Shown here: piece after piece, positions 25,388 through 37,239 of the stretch
Position numbering within the stretch: position 1 is the first letter of the stretch
Layout of the letters: each line of letters opens with the position of its first letter
Assembly (NCBI GenBank): GCA_018449715.1
Contig: JAAVVA010000002.1
Span: 186,001 to 250,000 of the forward strand
Direction: 5' to 3'
Length of the DNA stretch: 64,000 bases
DNA from: Acidobacteriaceae bacterium dw_441
Lineage (GTDB): Bacteria > Acidobacteriota > Terriglobia > Terriglobales > Acidobacteriaceae
The notes under the pieces: model-generated
What the model was told of the DNA's origin: nothing
Database searches by the model: none
The model's input: the letters and a program-made list of their open reading frames with translations, nothing else
Position numbers and translations under genes: made by a program

Positions 25388-26188
25388 GTGAGCAACTATC
25401 CCTTCCCCTTCCTCCCCGACGAGTTCAAAGGCAAGCGCGTCCTCATCACAGGAGCCACCAAAGGCATGGGAGCGGCCACCCTGCAGCGCTTCCTCCTCGG
25501 TGGAGCCGACGTTGCCACCACCGCCCGCTCTGCCTGGCCCGAAGCTCCCGCATCCGTGCTCTTCGTCCAGACCGACCTCGGTTCCCGCGACGGCATCCGG
25601 CAAGTCGTTGACTGCGTCCAGCAACAGTGGGGCGGCCTCGACATCCTCATCAACAACGTCGGCGGCTCCGAGGCTCCCAACGGAGGCTTTCAGGCGCTTA
25701 GCGACGACGACTGGCAGCGCGCCTTCGACGTCAACCTTCTCGCTGCTGTCCGTCTCGACCGAGCCTTCCTCCCCGGTATGATCGAGCGCGGTTCCGGCGC
25801 GGTCATCCACATCTCTTCGATCCAGCACCGCCTGCCGTTGTACGACTCCACCCTCGCCTACGCGGCGGCCAAGGCCGGTCTCCGCACCTACAGCAAGGGC
25901 CTCGCCAACGAGGTCGGCCCGAAAGGCGTTCGCGTCAACATGGTCTCTCCGGGCTTCATCGAGACCTCCGGAGCGCACGGCATGATCGTCCAGCTCGCCA
26001 AGGCCAACAACATCACGGAGCAGGAGTCGCGCCAGCAGATCATGAACATGATCGGCGGCATCCCCATCGGCCGCCCCGGCAACCCCGCCGAGGTCGCCGA
26101 GCTGGTCGCCTTCCTCGCCTCCGACCGCGCCGCCTCCATCCACGGAGCCGACTACATCATCGACGGCGGCACCATGCCGACCGTGTAG
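25388..26188 (+). CDS. SDR family oxidoreductase
   Basis: A 266-residue classical SDR from GTG 25388, with GGAGA 8-12 bp upstream. The cofactor loop is ITGATKGMG, then LDILINNVGG, IHISSIQHR with the catalytic Ser, YAAAKAGL with Tyr/Lys, and PGFIETSGAHG. The NNVGG variant and C-terminal DYIIDGGTMPTV match FabG-like oxidoreductases. A longer open frame on this strand starts at 24641 but runs through ribD and the HxlR gene in the wrong frame. Expression is probably controlled by the divergent HxlR protein. Confidence 0.87.
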   Translation: MSNYPFPFLPDEFKGKRVLITGATKGMGAATLQRFLLGGADVATTARSAWPEAPASVLFVQTDLGSRDGIRQVVDCVQQQWGGLDILINNVGGSEAPNGGFQALSDDDWQRAFDVNLLAAVRLDRAFLPGMIERGSGAVIHISSIQHRLPLYDSTLAYAAAKAGLRTYSKGLANEVGPKGVRVNMVSPGFIETSGAHGMIVQLAKANNITEQESRQQIMNMIGGIPIGRPGNPAEVAELVAFLASDRAASIHGADYIIDGGTMPTV

Positions 26189-26202
26189 CCCCACGCACAA
26201 GA

Positions 26203-26226
26203 AACAGGCGTCCCACGACGCCTGTT
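26203..26226 (+). terminator. Stem-loop between SDR gene and ribE
   Basis: AACAGGCGTC (26203-26212) pairs with GACGCCTGTT (26217-26226) around a 4-nt loop. No clear U-tract follows (CCCTCCCC), so it may be rho-dependent or a 3'-end stabiliser. Confidence 0.5.
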
Positions 26227-26257
26227 CCCTCCCCTCCGAACCCTGTACCCTATATTT

Positions 26258-26923
26258 ATGTTCACCGGACTGATCGAAACCACCGGAACCGTCCTCGGCG
26301 TCACCCCCAACGCCGGAGTCACGCGCATCACCCTTGCGGCCCCGACGGAACTCGTTAGCCGCCTCACCACCGGCGATTCGGTCGCGGTCAGCGGCGTCTG
26401 CCTCACCGCGCTCGACATCGAGCCCAACGCCTTCCCCCCGCGCTTCTCCGCCGACCTCGCCGCCGAGACCATCGCCCGCACCACACTCTCGCGCCTCCAG
26501 CCCGAGACCATCGTGAACCTCGAACTTCCCACCCCTGCCGGATCGCCCCTCGGAGGCCACGTCGTCCAGGGTCACGTCGATGCAACCGCCACCCTCGTCG
26601 GCTGCGAACCTCTCTCACCCGGCAGCGACACCACCGACTACCGGCTGCGCTTCATCATCCCCGACGCTCTCACCCGCTACGTGGTCGAGAAGGGCTCCAT
26701 CACCGTCGAGGGCATCTCCCTGACCGTGGCTGCGGTCCACGGCAACGAGGTCGAGATCGCCATCATTCCCCATACCTACGCGGCGACGAATCTCCGCACC
26801 CTCGCTCCCGGCGACGCTCTCAACATCGAGGTCGATGTGCTCGGCAAGTACGCCGAGCGGCAGCACGAAAAGGCCGCCGAGTTCACTCTCACCGAACAGT
26901 ACCTCATCGCCAACGGCTACTAA
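26258..26923 (+). CDS. ribE: Riboflavin synthase alpha chain
   Basis: A 221-residue enzyme made of two similar lumazine-binding barrels. [10 protein letters not shown] opens it. The first barrel has [13 protein letters not shown] and the inter-barrel linker carries [14 protein letters not shown]. The second has [15 protein letters not shown], the matching motif. It condenses two 6,7-dimethyl-8-ribityllumazine molecules. ribD is the only other rib gene here. I saw no FMN-riboswitch consensus upstream. Confidence 0.93.
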   Translation: MFTGLIETTGTVLGVTPNAGVTRITLAAPTELVSRLTTGDSVAVSGVCLTALDIEPNAFPPRFSADLAAETIARTTLSRLQPETIVNLELPTPAGSPLGGHVVQGHVDATATLVGCEPLSPGSDTTDYRLRFIIPDALTRYVVEKGSITVEGISLTVAAVHGNEVEIAIIPHTYAATNLRTLAPGDALNIEVDVLGKYAERQHEKAAEFTLTEQYLIANGY

Positions 26924-26952
26924 GCCCATCCCGCAAGGAGAAGATTCGCCTC

Positions 26953-27546
26953 ATGGCAACGCCCTTCCGTCCCGCAAAGCTCCTCATGATCGTCGGCGAC
27001 TTCGTCGAGGACTACGAGGTCATGGTTCCCTTCCAGGCGCTCCAGATGGTGGGCCACACCGTCCACGCCGTCTGCCCCGGCAAGAAGTCCGGCGACCGCG
27101 TCCGCACCGCCATCCATGACTTCGAAGGCGATCAGACCTACTCCGAAAAGCCCGGCCACAACTTTGTTCTGAATTACGATTTCGACGCGGTCGAGCCAGC
27201 CAGCTATGACGGCATCGTGATCCCCGGAGGCCGCGCGCCTGAGTATCTGCGCCTCAATCCTCGCGTGCTCGAGATCATCCGCTACTTCGACAGCGCCGAC
27301 AAGCCCATCGCCGCGCTCTGCCACGGCCCGCAGCTTCTTGCCGCCGCCCGTGTCATCGCGGGCAAGCGCCTCAACTCCTACCCGGCCTGCGCTCCCGAGG
27401 TCGAGCTCGCGGGAGGAACCTTCGTTCCCCTCGAAGTCACCGACGCCATCACCGACGGCAACCTTGTCACCGGCCCCGCCTGGCCTGCGCATCCCGCATG
27501 GCTCGCGCAGTTCCTCCAGGTGCTCGAAAACTACCTCACCACATAG
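26953..27546 (+). CDS. DJ-1/PfpI family protein
   Basis: A 197-residue cysteine-hydrolase-fold protein. Cys123 sits in the nucleophile elbow IAALCHGPQ, with the upstream acid pair in [11 protein letters not shown] and the [16 protein letters not shown] strand-turn. Members act as glyoxalases, deglycases or chaperones; the exact role is not assignable. AAGGAGAAG lies 12 bp before the ATG. The final 11 bp overlap the convergent MHYT-GGDEF-EAL gene. Confidence 0.88.
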   Translation: MATPFRPAKLLMIVGDFVEDYEVMVPFQALQMVGHTVHAVCPGKKSGDRVRTAIHDFEGDQTYSEKPGHNFVLNYDFDAVEPASYDGIVIPGGRAPEYLRLNPRVLEIIRYFDSADKPIAALCHGPQLLAAARVIAGKRLNSYPACAPEVELAGGTFVPLEVTDAITDGNLVTGPAWPAHPAWLAQFLQVLENYLTT

Positions 27547-29683
27547 CAGCGGTCAGGCTCTTCGGAGCCGGAAGCATCAACATCTCATGCTCCGGCTCCC
27601 GAACCTCTACCCCATGCTCCTCCTGCAACAACCTCTCCAGATCCCCCGAGGGCAGCGGCCTGCCCAGAAGAAATCCCTGCAGCTCGTCGCACTTCAGATC
27701 CTTCAACATCTCCATCTGGCTCTCCGTCTCCACACCTTCCGCGACGACCACCATCTGTAGAGAGTGCGCCAGCTCGATCATCTTCGAGACGATCGTGTGG
27801 CCCTCCTCGCCCTGACTGTCCAGCCCCAGCGTGAAGAAGCGGTCGATCTTCAACTGCTTCACACGGAACTGCTGCAGGTAGGCAAGGCTCGAGTACCCTG
27901 TCCCGAAGTCGTCGATGGCAATGTCGAATCCGGCTCGCTGGAACTTCTGAATCAACTCCGCGGTCATCTCCGCGTCGTGCATCGCAACCGTCTCCGTGAT
28001 CTCGAACATGATCTGCTCTGGCCGCACGCCCGCAGCCTCGACCAACGCCTGCACCCGTTCCACGTAGTCGTCCTGGTGCAGCTGCTCGGGAGAAAGATTC
28101 ACCGCCACCTTCACAGGAGGCAGACCGAGCGTCTTCCAGCGGTTGATCATCCGGCACACCTCGGCCAGAACCCAGTCGCAGATCTCGCCGATCTGCCCCG
28201 TCTGCTCCGCAACCGAGATAAAGTCCAGTGGAGGAATATTCCCCATCTCCGGATGGATCCACCGGATCAGCGCCTCCACCCCCGTCACCCCACCCACCGA
28301 GCGGAACTTCGGCTGAAACACCAGCGAAAACTGGTTGTTCCGGATAGCCTCGCTCAGGCCGCGATAGATCATGAGCGTCTTCGCCGCAGCCTTGCTCATC
28401 TCCGTGTCGAAGAAGCGGTAGCGGTTGCGTCCATTCTGCTTGGCATCGTACATCGCCATGTCCGCGCTCTTCAGCAGAGCTTCGGCGGTATCGCCATCCT
28501 CCGGATACGTCGCAATCCCGATCGAGGTGGTCACGCGCAGCGGCGTGCCTTCAATGCGAAACTCCTCCTGCATCCTGCCCAGAATGTTCATCGCGACCTG
28601 CTCGATCTCCTGCGGACGACCCAGCCCCTCCAGAAGAACGACAAACTCATCTCCTCCCAGCCGGGCGACGGAATCTCCGCTCCGCACCGACTGGATCAGG
28701 TGGCGCGAGAACGCCTTCAGCAGCATGTCGCCCGCTGAGTGCCCTAGCGAGTCGTTCACCGCCTTGAAGCCGTCCAGGTCCATGAACATGACCGTAAACT
28801 TGCCCCCGCTCTCCTTCGCCCGCACGACCGCCCGCTCCAGCTCCTCCATGTAGGCCTTGCGATTCGCAATTCCTGTCAGGGCATCTCTCGTCGCCATGTC
28901 GATCAGCTGCCGGTTCGCCGCCTCCAGCGAGGCGCTCATACGCAGCTCCTGCAGGTCGAACTTCGTTCCCATGATGGATGCGATCAGCGTCACCATCAGC
29001 ACGCACAACGTGACTCCCGTGACAATCAGCGTCAGTTCGTCCGTGTTGACGCCGCCCTTCACCCCACACGACGCTCCCGCAGGAAACCGCGCCGCGCACA
29101 TGCCAAGATAGTGGACCGAAGCGACCGCGCCTCCCATCACCAGGGCCGCTGCTACCCGCTTCCAGCGAAGCTCCTTCTTACCGACGTCGCGCAGCGTAAA
29201 CGCCAGCCACAACGCCGCCCACGACGCTGCTACCGCAATCCCCACCGACAACGCGAACATCGCAGGGGCATAGTGGATCGCCGGATGCATCCGCATCGCC
29301 AGCATCCCCACGTAATGCATCGCCGCAATCCCCAGGCCCATCAGCACGCCGCCTGCGAACAGGGTTGTTCTCCCCATCCTGCGGCGCGTCATCAGCATCA
29401 GGGCCAGCCCCGAGCTAACCACCGCCAACAGCAGCGAGCATACCGTCATCCACAGGTCGTAGCCCATCTCGATCGGCATCCGCAGGGCCAGCATGCCGAT
29501 AAAGTGCATCGACCATATCCCTGTGCCCATCGAGGCGGCGCCGCCCGAAAGCCAGAAGAACCTGCGCTGTCCATACGCGGCGATCAGAACAATCCTCGTC
29601 GCCAGATCCAGAGTCATGTACGAGGCCAGCACCGCCACGATCAGGGACAGCGCTACCAGGCCGGGGTTGTAAACACCATGCAT
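27536..29683 (-). CDS. MHYT-GGDEF-EAL membrane signalling protein
   Basis: A 715-residue protein. About 240 N-terminal residues form a seven-helix MHYT sensor with MHF, MHY and VHY motifs ([40 protein letters not shown]). The GGDEF domain has an intact RLGGDEF active site, and the EAL domain has [35 protein letters not shown] and EGVETESQ. Both cyclic-di-GMP synthesis and hydrolysis residues are therefore present. I prefer ATG 29683, with GGAG at 9-nt spacing, over GTG 29698. MHYT sensors are thought to bind copper and sense diatomic gases. Confidence 0.9.
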   Translation of the reverse strand: MHGVYNPGLVALSLIVAVLASYMTLDLATRIVLIAAYGQRRFFWLSGGAASMGTGIWSMHFIGMLALRMPIEMGYDLWMTVCSLLLAVVSSGLALMLMTRRRMGRTTLFAGGVLMGLGIAAMHYVGMLAMRMHPAIHYAPAMFALSVGIAVAASWAALWLAFTLRDVGKKELRWKRVAAALVMGGAVASVHYLGMCAARFPAGASCGVKGGVNTDELTLIVTGVTLCVLMVTLIASIMGTKFDLQELRMSASLEAANRQLIDMATRDALTGIANRKAYMEELERAVVRAKESGGKFTVMFMDLDGFKAVNDSLGHSAGDMLLKAFSRHLIQSVRSGDSVARLGGDEFVVLLEGLGRPQEIEQVAMNILGRMQEEFRIEGTPLRVTTSIGIATYPEDGDTAEALLKSADMAMYDAKQNGRNRYRFFDTEMSKAAAKTLMIYRGLSEAIRNNQFSLVFQPKFRSVGGVTGVEALIRWIHPEMGNIPPLDFISVAEQTGQIGEICDWVLAEVCRMINRWKTLGLPPVKVAVNLSPEQLHQDDYVERVQALVEAAGVRPEQIMFEITETVAMHDAEMTAELIQKFQRAGFDIAIDDFGTGYSSLAYLQQFRVKQLKIDRFFTLGLDSQGEEGHTIVSKMIELAHSLQMVVVAEGVETESQMEMLKDLKCDELQGFLLGRPLPSGDLERLLQEEHGVEVREPEHEMLMLPAPKSLTAAMW

Positions 29684-29927
29684 CACAGCAATCTCCACAA
29701 ATCAGTTACGGACCGTAACCGGCCGTTCTTCAGGCTCATACAGCAGTAGCGAAAGGAAGAGACATCGTCCCCTTCATCGGCACTCCCCGAAAAAACATGA
29801 AACACAGCAGAAACACTTCCTCGATCCCGCGATTTCCCGCCACATCGCGAATCCTTTCCTCACACCTCACATCAATTAGATGGTTGTCGAATTATTAAAT
29901 TAAATGATCTTCTGAGGAGTCATCAGC

Positions 29928-30677
29928 ATGAGCAAGCTGAACGGTAAAGTAGCCATCGTCACCGGGGCATCGAAGGGCATCGGCGCTGACATCGCCAAGG
30001 GCCTGGCCAAAGAGGGAGCGTCGGTTGTCGTGAACTACGCCTCAAGCAAAGAAGGAGCAGACAAGGTCGTCTCCGAGATCACCGCGCAGGGCGGCAAGGC
30101 CGTCGCCGTCCAGGCCAGCGTCACCAGCGAGACCGACGTGAAGCGCCTCTTCGCAGAGACCGAGAAGGCCTTCGGCAAGCTCGACGTCCTCGTCAACAAC
30201 GCCGGCGTCTACAAGTTCTCGCCCATCGAAGAGGTCACCGAGCAGGGCTACCATGATCTCTTCGACACCAACGTCCTCGGCCTTCTCCTGGCCAGCCGCG
30301 AGGCCGTCAAGTTGTTCGGAGACAATGGCGGAAGCATCATCAATATCGGCTCGGCCGCCACGGAGCTGAACCTCCCTACCAGCGTCATCTACACCGCCAC
30401 CAAGAGCGCGGTCGATTCCATCACCCGCGTTCTCTCGAAGGAGCTTGGACCGAAGAAGATCCGCGTCAACTCCCTGAACCCCGGCATGGTCGAGACCGAA
30501 GGCGTTCACTCCGCCGGATTCATCGGCTCCGACTTCCAGAAGTTCGCCGAGAGCCAGACCCCGCTCGGCCGCATCGGCCAGCCGCGGGACATCACGCCCA
30601 TCGCCGTCTTCCTGGCCTCCGACGACTCCGGCTGGCTCACCGGCGAGACACTCGTCGCTTCTGGCGGCAGCCGCTAA
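29928..30677 (+). CDS. SDR family oxidoreductase (glucose dehydrogenase/FabG type)
   Basis: A 249-residue classical SDR. VTGASKGIG cofactor loop, LDVLVNNAGVY, INIGSAATEL with catalytic Ser, and YTATKSAVDS with Tyr/Lys are all present, ending in WLTGETLVASGGSR. The N-VVNYASSKEGAD segment after strand 2 suggests NADP preference, as in FabG-like and glucose 1-dehydrogenase-like members. A GAGGAG ribosome site lies 9 bp before the ATG. A bidirectional terminator separates it from convergent rho. About 244 bp upstream hold no gene. Confidence 0.86.
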   Translation: MSKLNGKVAIVTGASKGIGADIAKGLAKEGASVVVNYASSKEGADKVVSEITAQGGKAVAVQASVTSETDVKRLFAETEKAFGKLDVLVNNAGVYKFSPIEEVTEQGYHDLFDTNVLGLLLASREAVKLFGDNGGSIINIGSAATELNLPTSVIYTATKSAVDSITRVLSKELGPKKIRVNSLNPGMVETEGVHSAGFIGSDFQKFAESQTPLGRIGQPRDITPIAVFLASDDSGWLTGETLVASGGSR

Positions 30678-30704
30678 CCAGCGGCAGTCATCCTCCCCAA
30701 ATAG

Positions 30705-30738
30705 AAAAGGGCAGTCCTCAATAAAGGACTGCCCTTTT
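30705..30738. terminator. Bidirectional rho-independent terminator
   Basis: AAAAGGGCAGTCCT (30705-30718) pairs with AGGACTGCCCTTTT (30725-30738) around a 6-nt loop. It has A- and U-tracts on both sides and serves the SDR gene and rho. Confidence 0.9.
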
Positions 30739-30787
30739 CATTACCGGACCAGCACCACCCGGACCCGGTAATATTTTTCCCGCTCGT

Positions 30788-32038
<1,251 letters not shown>

Positions 32039-32203
32039 GCTTTTACCTTGTGATGCGGAGGAAGGATGTTTGAAGCCGGGCGGGATGTACCTGGAGAGGG
32101 TCCTGCGGAAACCTGGGAGACTGAATCAATTGTGAATGGGTTTTGGGACTTGCGGAAGGGTTATCTGTCGGGAGTTGAAAAAGAGAGGCCGGAAGGCCGC
32201 GCA

Positions 32204-32425
32204 TTAAGCTGCGCGGCGCTCCTCCAGCGAAACCTTCTGAACGGGAGCCTCAGTGCTGTCACCCATCGGAGCCGTGTCCTTGAAACGATCCAGCACTTCG
32301 TTGGTCGTGTCCTGCAGACGGGTGTTAGGCTTGTGCAGCTTACGGGTCGCCTTGGACGCCAGCTGACAAAGCTCATAGCGGTTCTTTACGTGAGTGAGGG
32401 CTCCAAAAACCAGATCCGAGCGCAT
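32204..32425 (-). CDS. rpoZ: DNA-directed RNA polymerase omega subunit
   Basis: A 73-residue protein from ATG 32425, with AGGAGA 6-9 bp upstream. NRYELCQLASKATRKLHKPNTRL is the omega core that wraps the beta-prime C-terminus, given here as the NRYELC...ASKATRK pattern. The sequence is diverged from E. coli RpoZ but matches what I remember of Acidobacteriota omega. It lies 165 bp upstream of rho on the same strand, and no gmk precedes it. The gap above it (32426-32887) holds no gene that I can support. Confidence 0.78.
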   Translation of the reverse strand: MRSDLVFGALTHVKNRYELCQLASKATRKLHKPNTRLQDTTNEVLDRFKDTAPMGDSTEAPVQKVSLEERRAA

Positions 32426-32839
32426 CAATCTTCTCCTTTTCTACTCGTACTTTGCGGTGTGACTCCCGCAAATCTTACTTCTTCGTGTGGCAGGTACGTC
32501 CCTGCCCTCTCACTGCAATTAGACGCAAAATCCCATAAAAGGGATTCCAAAATTATTAATCGGTAAATCTCTCAAACCAAACTCGATCCACCCAAAATCC
32601 GCAAGCAGACGAGCATAACCTGCGCAATCGAACCTCGATTTACGCTTTGGAACTACCCTGTCTCTTCTGGTTATCGTCAGCGACGCAAAACGCCTGGGCG
32701 TGCAACAGAAAGAAGCAGAGGAAAACACCCGGTATTCCTGATGTTTTGAAGCCGGATCGCCCCCAAAAACACTCTCAGGACAACCTCAACCCTTAGAAAG
32801 GTAAATCCTCTGCGGGGTGAGGTCAATAATTATTTTTGG

Positions 32840-32877
32840 AAAATCCCGATTAAAAACCTTCCAGAAAACGGGATTTT
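32840..32877. terminator. Stem-loop downstream of comM
   Basis: AAAATCCCG (32840-32848) pairs with CGGGATTTT (32869-32877) with a 20-nt loop. It lies 11 bp past the comM stop on the minus strand. The AT-rich gap from 32426 to here shows no other structure I can name. Confidence 0.55.
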
Positions 32878-32887
32878 TCTTTTCTGC

Positions 32888-34480
32888 TTATCCCCAGTAG
32901 CTTCCGTCCAGGGTCCTGTACTGGATCGCCTCCGCAATGTGCTTCGTCGCCACGCTTTCAGCCGCGTCGAGGTCCGCAATTGTCCGGGCCACCTTCAGGA
33001 TGCGGTCGTGCGCCCGGGCGCTCAGTCCTCTCTGCTGCATCGCCCTCTCCAGCAGCCGCTCCGCGTCCGAATCCAGCGCACAGAAGCTCCTGATCTGCTG
33101 GGTGTTCATCTGCGCGTTGGCGAAGACCCGCCGCGAGGCGGCTTTGCTGGAGCCGTTCGTCCGCTCCTCGGCTATGCCGAACCTCTCATGCTGCCTCTGA
33201 CGCGCCGCCAGTACCCGCTGACGGATCTCCGCGGAGCCCTCGGCCGCTGTCCCGCCACGCAGCTCCTTGTACTCCACCGCCGGAACCTCTATATGGATGT
33301 CGATGCGGTCGAGCAGGGGACCGCTCACCTTCGAGACGTACCTCTGGATCATCGGAGGAGTGCAGGTACACTCCCGACGCTTGTCGTTGAAGTAGCCGCA
33401 TGGACAAGGATTCATCGCCGCCGCCAGCATGAATCGCGCCGGGAAGCTGAGGCTCATCGCCGCGCGGGCGATGGTCACCGTCCCGTCCTCCAGCGGCTGC
33501 CGCAGAACTTCGAGCACATTTCGCGGAAACTCCGGAAGCTCGTCGAGGAAGAGCAGACCGTTGTGCGCGAGCGAAACCTCGCCCGGTCGCGGAACCATTC
33601 CGCCACCGATCAGCCCGGCGTCCGAGATCGTGTGGTGCGGCGAGCGGAAGGGGCGATGCGCGACCAGCCCCTGTTCTCCGTCGAGTACGCCTGCGACCGA
33701 GTGGATCTTCGTCGTCTCCAGAGCCTCCTCGAACTTCAGAGGAGAGAGAATCGAAGGCAGCCTCTTCGCGAGCATCGTCTTGCCCGAGCCCGGAGGCCCG
33801 ATCATCAGGATGTTGTGACCGCCCGCTGCCGCCACCTCGAGGGCGCGTTTCGCAACATGCTGCCCACGAACATCCTTGAAGTCGTACGCAAAGCTCTGCG
33901 CCTCATTCAGCAGTTCGCCCGACCTCACTACCAAAGGAGCAGCGGCGATGGTTCCGCTCGCTGCCGAGTTCAACAGCTCACGCACCTCGATCAGGCTCTT
34001 CACCGGATAGACGTTGACTCCCTCGACGACCGCGGCCTCCCGCGCATTGCTCTCCGGAACGATCACGTTCCTGATCCCGTTTGCCCTCGCCGCCACCGCG
34101 ATGGGAAGCATCCCCGGAACTGCGCGCACGGAGCCATCGAGCCCAAGCTCGCCAACCAGAAGGAAGTCGTCGAGGTCCTTCATCATCAGCGCGCCATACG
34201 CTCCGAGGATGCCGACGGCGATGGGAAGGTCGAAGCCAGAGCCCTCTTTCTTGAGATCAGCAGGGGCGAGGTTGATGGTGATCCTGGTCGGAGGAATCTC
34301 GAAGCCCGAGTTGCGAATCGCCGAACGCACGCGGTCGCGGCTCTCGCGCACGGCGGCGTCGGGAAGCCCCACGGTGCTGAACTGCTCCTTATCCAATTTG
34401 ATCGGAGAAAAATCAACCTCGACGTCGATCAGGTGAGCGTCGATTCCATAGACGGCGGCACTACGAGCCTTGAAGAGCAT
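32888..34480 (-). CDS. comM: Mg-chelatase-like AAA+ ATPase YifB/ComM
   Basis: A 530-residue AAA+ protein from ATG 34480 ([14 protein letters not shown]); the upstream open frame lacks homology. The N-terminal Lon-like domain is about residues 1-170. The ATPase domain has Walker [15 protein letters not shown], Walker [12 protein letters not shown], sensor [21 protein letters not shown] segment with the zinc/Cys cluster (CPCGY, CTCTPP), and a C-terminal helical lid with the [18 protein letters not shown] signature. ComM is a branch-migration helicase for natural transformation. Start chosen from homology. Divergent from sdaA. Confidence 0.92.
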   Translation of the reverse strand: MLFKARSAAVYGIDAHLIDVEVDFSPIKLDKEQFSTVGLPDAAVRESRDRVRSAIRNSGFEIPPTRITINLAPADLKKEGSGFDLPIAVGILGAYGALMMKDLDDFLLVGELGLDGSVRAVPGMLPIAVAARANGIRNVIVPESNAREAAVVEGVNVYPVKSLIEVRELLNSAASGTIAAAPLVVRSGELLNEAQSFAYDFKDVRGQHVAKRALEVAAAGGHNILMIGPPGSGKTMLAKRLPSILSPLKFEEALETTKIHSVAGVLDGEQGLVAHRPFRSPHHTISDAGLIGGGMVPRPGEVSLAHNGLLFLDELPEFPRNVLEVLRQPLEDGTVTIARAAMSLSFPARFMLAAAMNPCPCGYFNDKRRECTCTPPMIQRYVSKVSGPLLDRIDIHIEVPAVEYKELRGGTAAEGSAEIRQRVLAARQRQHERFGIAEERTNGSSKAASRRVFANAQMNTQQIRSFCALDSDAERLLERAMQQRGLSARAHDRILKVARTIADLDAAESVATKHIAEAIQYRTLDGSYWG

Positions 34481-34560
34481 TCTGAGCCTGATGTTTCCTT
34501 GAGGCGGAAGATGTTCGCAGTGTATAGCATCGCTATGCATGAAGGTGCCGCTCGTAACGG

Positions 34561-34600
34561 AAACGGTTTGGTCTCGCAAACAAAAAGCGGCAAACCGTTT
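34561..34600 (+). promoter_or_regulatory. Inverted repeat upstream of L-serine deaminase
   Basis: AAACGGTTTG (34561-34570) is the exact reverse complement of CAAACCGTTT (34591-34600), with a 20-nt spacer. The second arm ends 21 bp before the sdaA GTG. It may be a regulator site or an RNA stem in the leader. Confidence 0.4.
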
Positions 34601-34621
34601 AGCCCCACCTACAATAGCAGC

Positions 34622-36067
34622 GTGAACACCAGCCTCTTTGAATTATTCAAGATTGGCATTGGTCCCTCCAGCTCTCATACGGTCGGCCCCATGCGAGCGG
34701 CGTTTCGCTTCGCTCAGTCGCTCGACCAGCGAGGACGGCTCGCCGACACGGCGCACGTCACGGTCGATCTCTACGGCTCGCTCGCCCTCACCGGTCACGG
34801 ACACGGCACCGACCGCGCCATCCTGCTCGGCCTGATGGGCGAGGCTCCCGACACGGTCGATCCCTCCCTCATCGACGCGGAGCTGGCCGCGATCCGCTCC
34901 ACCGGAACTCTGTACCTTCTCGACCGCGAGCCGATTCCTTTCACCGAGATCGAGCATCTGCTCTTCCACCGCGACCAGATGTATCCCGAGCCGGACAAGC
35001 CGACGCATCCGAACGGAGTGCGCTTCTCCGCCTTCCTCAGCGATGGTTCGCTTATCTTCAGCGAGACCTTCTACTCTATCGGAGGAGGGTTCATCCTTTC
35101 AGCCGACGAGTTTGAAGCGCAGCAGACCGCGAAGACATCGACCACGCGAACCGTTCCTTATCCCTTCGCAAGCGCAGCCGATCTGCTTGCGACCGCTGCC
35201 ACGCACAACCTCTCCATCGCCGACCTTCTGATGGCCAATGAGATTGCTCTGTTCAGCGATGCTTCCATTCCACGACCTCCCGCTGCGGAAGGAGTCTCGA
35301 CCGCGACGGAAGAAGACAAGGTGAAGGCTGGCATCCTGACCATCTGGAGGACGATGCAGGCATGCACCACCCGAGGGCTCGCGACCGAAGGAATTCTTCC
35401 CGGCGGACTCAACGTTCGACGCCGCGCTCCACGACTCGCGCACAAGCTCGAAACCATCGGCTCACGCGATCCGCTCGCCCCGATGGACTGGGTGACGGTG
35501 TACGCGATGGCCGTGAACGAAGAAAACGCCGCAGGCGGCCGCGTCGTCACCGCACCGACCAACGGAGCCGCGGGTGTCATCCCCGCCATCGCGCACTACT
35601 ATACGCGCTTCGTCGACGGAGCCAGCGAGGAGGGTATCCTGCGCTACTTCCTTGCCGCCGCCGCCATCGGCATCCTCTATAAAGAGAACGCCAGCATCTC
35701 CGGGGCAGAGGTCGGATGCCAGGGCGAGGTCGGCGTCGCCTGCTCGATGGCCGCAGGAGGTTTGGTCTCCGCGCTCGGTGGAACGAATGACCAGATCGAG
35801 CACGCCGCCGAGATCGCGATGGAGCACAACCTCGGTATGACCTGCGATCCCATTGGAGGGCTCGTGCAGATTCCCTGCATCGAGCGCAACGGCATGGGAG
35901 CCGTGAAGGCCATCAATGCCGCGCGCATCTCCCTACACGAGACGGAGAGCCATAAGCTCTCACTCGACCAGGTGATCGAGACGATGTACCGAACGGGACT
36001 CGATATGCAGTCCCGCTACAAGGAGACCTCGCTCGCGGGACTGGCTTTGAACATCATCGAGTGTTGA
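34622..36067 (+). CDS. sdaA: L-serine ammonia-lyase (single-chain, iron-sulfur type)
   Basis: A 481-residue enzyme from GTG 34622 that deaminates serine to pyruvate. The N-terminal domain starts with [18 protein letters not shown], the strictly conserved signature. The C-terminal domain contains [32 protein letters not shown] and [21 protein letters not shown], which supply the [4Fe-4S] cysteines. Codons upstream to 32939 belong to a long antisense frame through comM and are not coding. The spacing to the inverted repeat suggests leader regulation. No serA or glyA genes are present. Confidence 0.92.
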   Translation: MNTSLFELFKIGIGPSSSHTVGPMRAAFRFAQSLDQRGRLADTAHVTVDLYGSLALTGHGHGTDRAILLGLMGEAPDTVDPSLIDAELAAIRSTGTLYLLDREPIPFTEIEHLLFHRDQMYPEPDKPTHPNGVRFSAFLSDGSLIFSETFYSIGGGFILSADEFEAQQTAKTSTTRTVPYPFASAADLLATAATHNLSIADLLMANEIALFSDASIPRPPAAEGVSTATEEDKVKAGILTIWRTMQACTTRGLATEGILPGGLNVRRRAPRLAHKLETIGSRDPLAPMDWVTVYAMAVNEENAAGGRVVTAPTNGAAGVIPAIAHYYTRFVDGASEEGILRYFLAAAAIGILYKENASISGAEVGCQGEVGVACSMAAGGLVSALGGTNDQIEHAAEIAMEHNLGMTCDPIGGLVQIPCIERNGMGAVKAINAARISLHETESHKLSLDQVIETMYRTGLDMQSRYKETSLAGLALNIIEC

Positions 36068-36101
36068 GTTTCGATTTGCCGGATTCAGACGAACCGGCAG
36101 T

Positions 36102-36872
36102 TTACGATTTCGCCGTGAACCTTCCGCACGCGAGCTTGCAGACCGTCTTCATCACAAGCTCTCCGTCACGCTGCCACTTCGCGAAGAATCCACCCAGGGC
36201 ATTCAGCATCGGCTCGTAATTCGAATCGCCGGGCAGGGGAGAGACGGAGAGCGACTGCGTCAGCCCGATCAATCCATCGAGCGTCACGCGCTGCTCTCCG
36301 GGAATCTGTTCGCGGAACAACTCGCCTCCGCTGAAGAAGGCGTTGACGCGCGGCTCGATCTCGTAGCGTTTGCGATTGTCCGCGTAGTCGGTGCCGTGCT
36401 CCCGCAACAGCGACTCGTAAGCCACCGACTGCGGCGAATCATCGCGCACACGGCTGTTGCTGACCAGCACAACCCAGCCGCCAGGACGCAGTATCCTCTC
36501 GAACTCGCGCTTCGTCGGCTCGGGATCGAACCAGTGGAAGGCGCGGCCCGCGACGATGAAGTCGACGGAAGCATCGTCGAGCCCGGTCGTCTCGGCGGTT
36601 CCCTTCTTCACCACCAGTTGGGACCACGTCTCCGTCAGCCGCTCGCACGAGGCGCGCATGTCGTCATTCGGTTCCACGGCGAGGACGGGGTTTCCATTTT
36701 CAAGAAACAACTCCGACAGCATCCCCGTTCCTGCTCCGATATCTGCAACCTTCGCTTCGCGGGTCAGACCGCAACGCTCAACGAGAAGATCAATCACCGC
36801 GGAAGGATAGCGGCTGCGATAACGCTCGTAGTCTGCGACCCGTCCGGTAAAACGCTCTGTATTCTGGCTCAT
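36102..36872 (-). CDS. Class I SAM-dependent methyltransferase
   Basis: A 256-residue Rossmann-type methyltransferase. It has the motif I loop VADIGAGTGMLSELFLENG, the acidic turn LAVEPNDDM, DFIVAGRAFHWFDP (motif IV region) and LRPGGWVVLV (post-IV). The HWF feature and N-terminal RFTGRVADYERYRSRYP place it in the methyltransferase-11 group, often active on small molecules. Convergent with sdaA, with 34 bp between stops. Upstream, 36873-37149 is a 277-bp stretch without a gene. Confidence 0.82.
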   Translation of the reverse strand: MSQNTERFTGRVADYERYRSRYPSAVIDLLVERCGLTREAKVADIGAGTGMLSELFLENGNPVLAVEPNDDMRASCERLTETWSQLVVKKGTAETTGLDDASVDFIVAGRAFHWFDPEPTKREFERILRPGGWVVLVSNSRVRDDSPQSVAYESLLREHGTDYADNRKRYEIEPRVNAFFSGGELFREQIPGEQRVTLDGLIGLTQSLSVSPLPGDSNYEPMLNALGGFFAKWQRDGELVMKTVCKLACGRFTAKS

Positions 36873-37149
36873 GTGTATTTGGATGCGTTGCAGAGCAACA
36901 GGATGTCAGCTGTTTACAGATGCATCCGTGTTTTTACAGATCAATCATGCAGCCTCTTCATCGCACGCGATGAAGAGGGTTTGCAGCGTGAATCATCGCG
37001 TCAATCCATCGCATTGAAGACAGCATCCCGTTAAAAGTCGATGCATTCAACAAGTCGTCTTCACGCACTGCTTCATCGTGTCTCGTCGTCTTTGGACAGA
37101 AACGGAAAAGAGTACCCTCAAAAAAAATCTGAAAACTTATCGATTTTCC

Positions 37150-37178
37150 TTGACAGTGAATTTTCGTAAATCTATATC
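37150..37178 (+). promoter_or_regulatory. Sigma-70-type promoter of the 20-residue peptide gene
   Basis: A perfect TTGACA (37150-37155) is followed by a 17-nt spacer and TATATC (37173-37178). An A-rich stretch lies upstream near 37119-37135, resembling an UP element. The expected start near 37185 gives a leader of about 55 nt before the peptide ATG. Confidence 0.7.
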
Positions 37179-37239
37179 TTCGTTAGCTGCAATGAAGCGT
37201 GTTGCAGAGTCAATGTCTAGTCACAGGGAGAATAGGCAA

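Noticed and set aside
26189..26257. FMN riboswitch before ribE
   Set aside because: The gap is only 69 bp and I see no conserved AGGG..GAAATTCCC core.
32519..32728. 69-codon minus-strand frame in the rpoZ-comM gap
   Set aside because: It has no ribosome site and an unusual composition; no homology recognised.
32939..34621. Long plus-strand open frame continuous with sdaA (1042 codons in total)
   Set aside because: The upstream part is antisense to comM, whose protein has complete AAA+ motifs. The homology of serine deaminase starts at GTG 34622.
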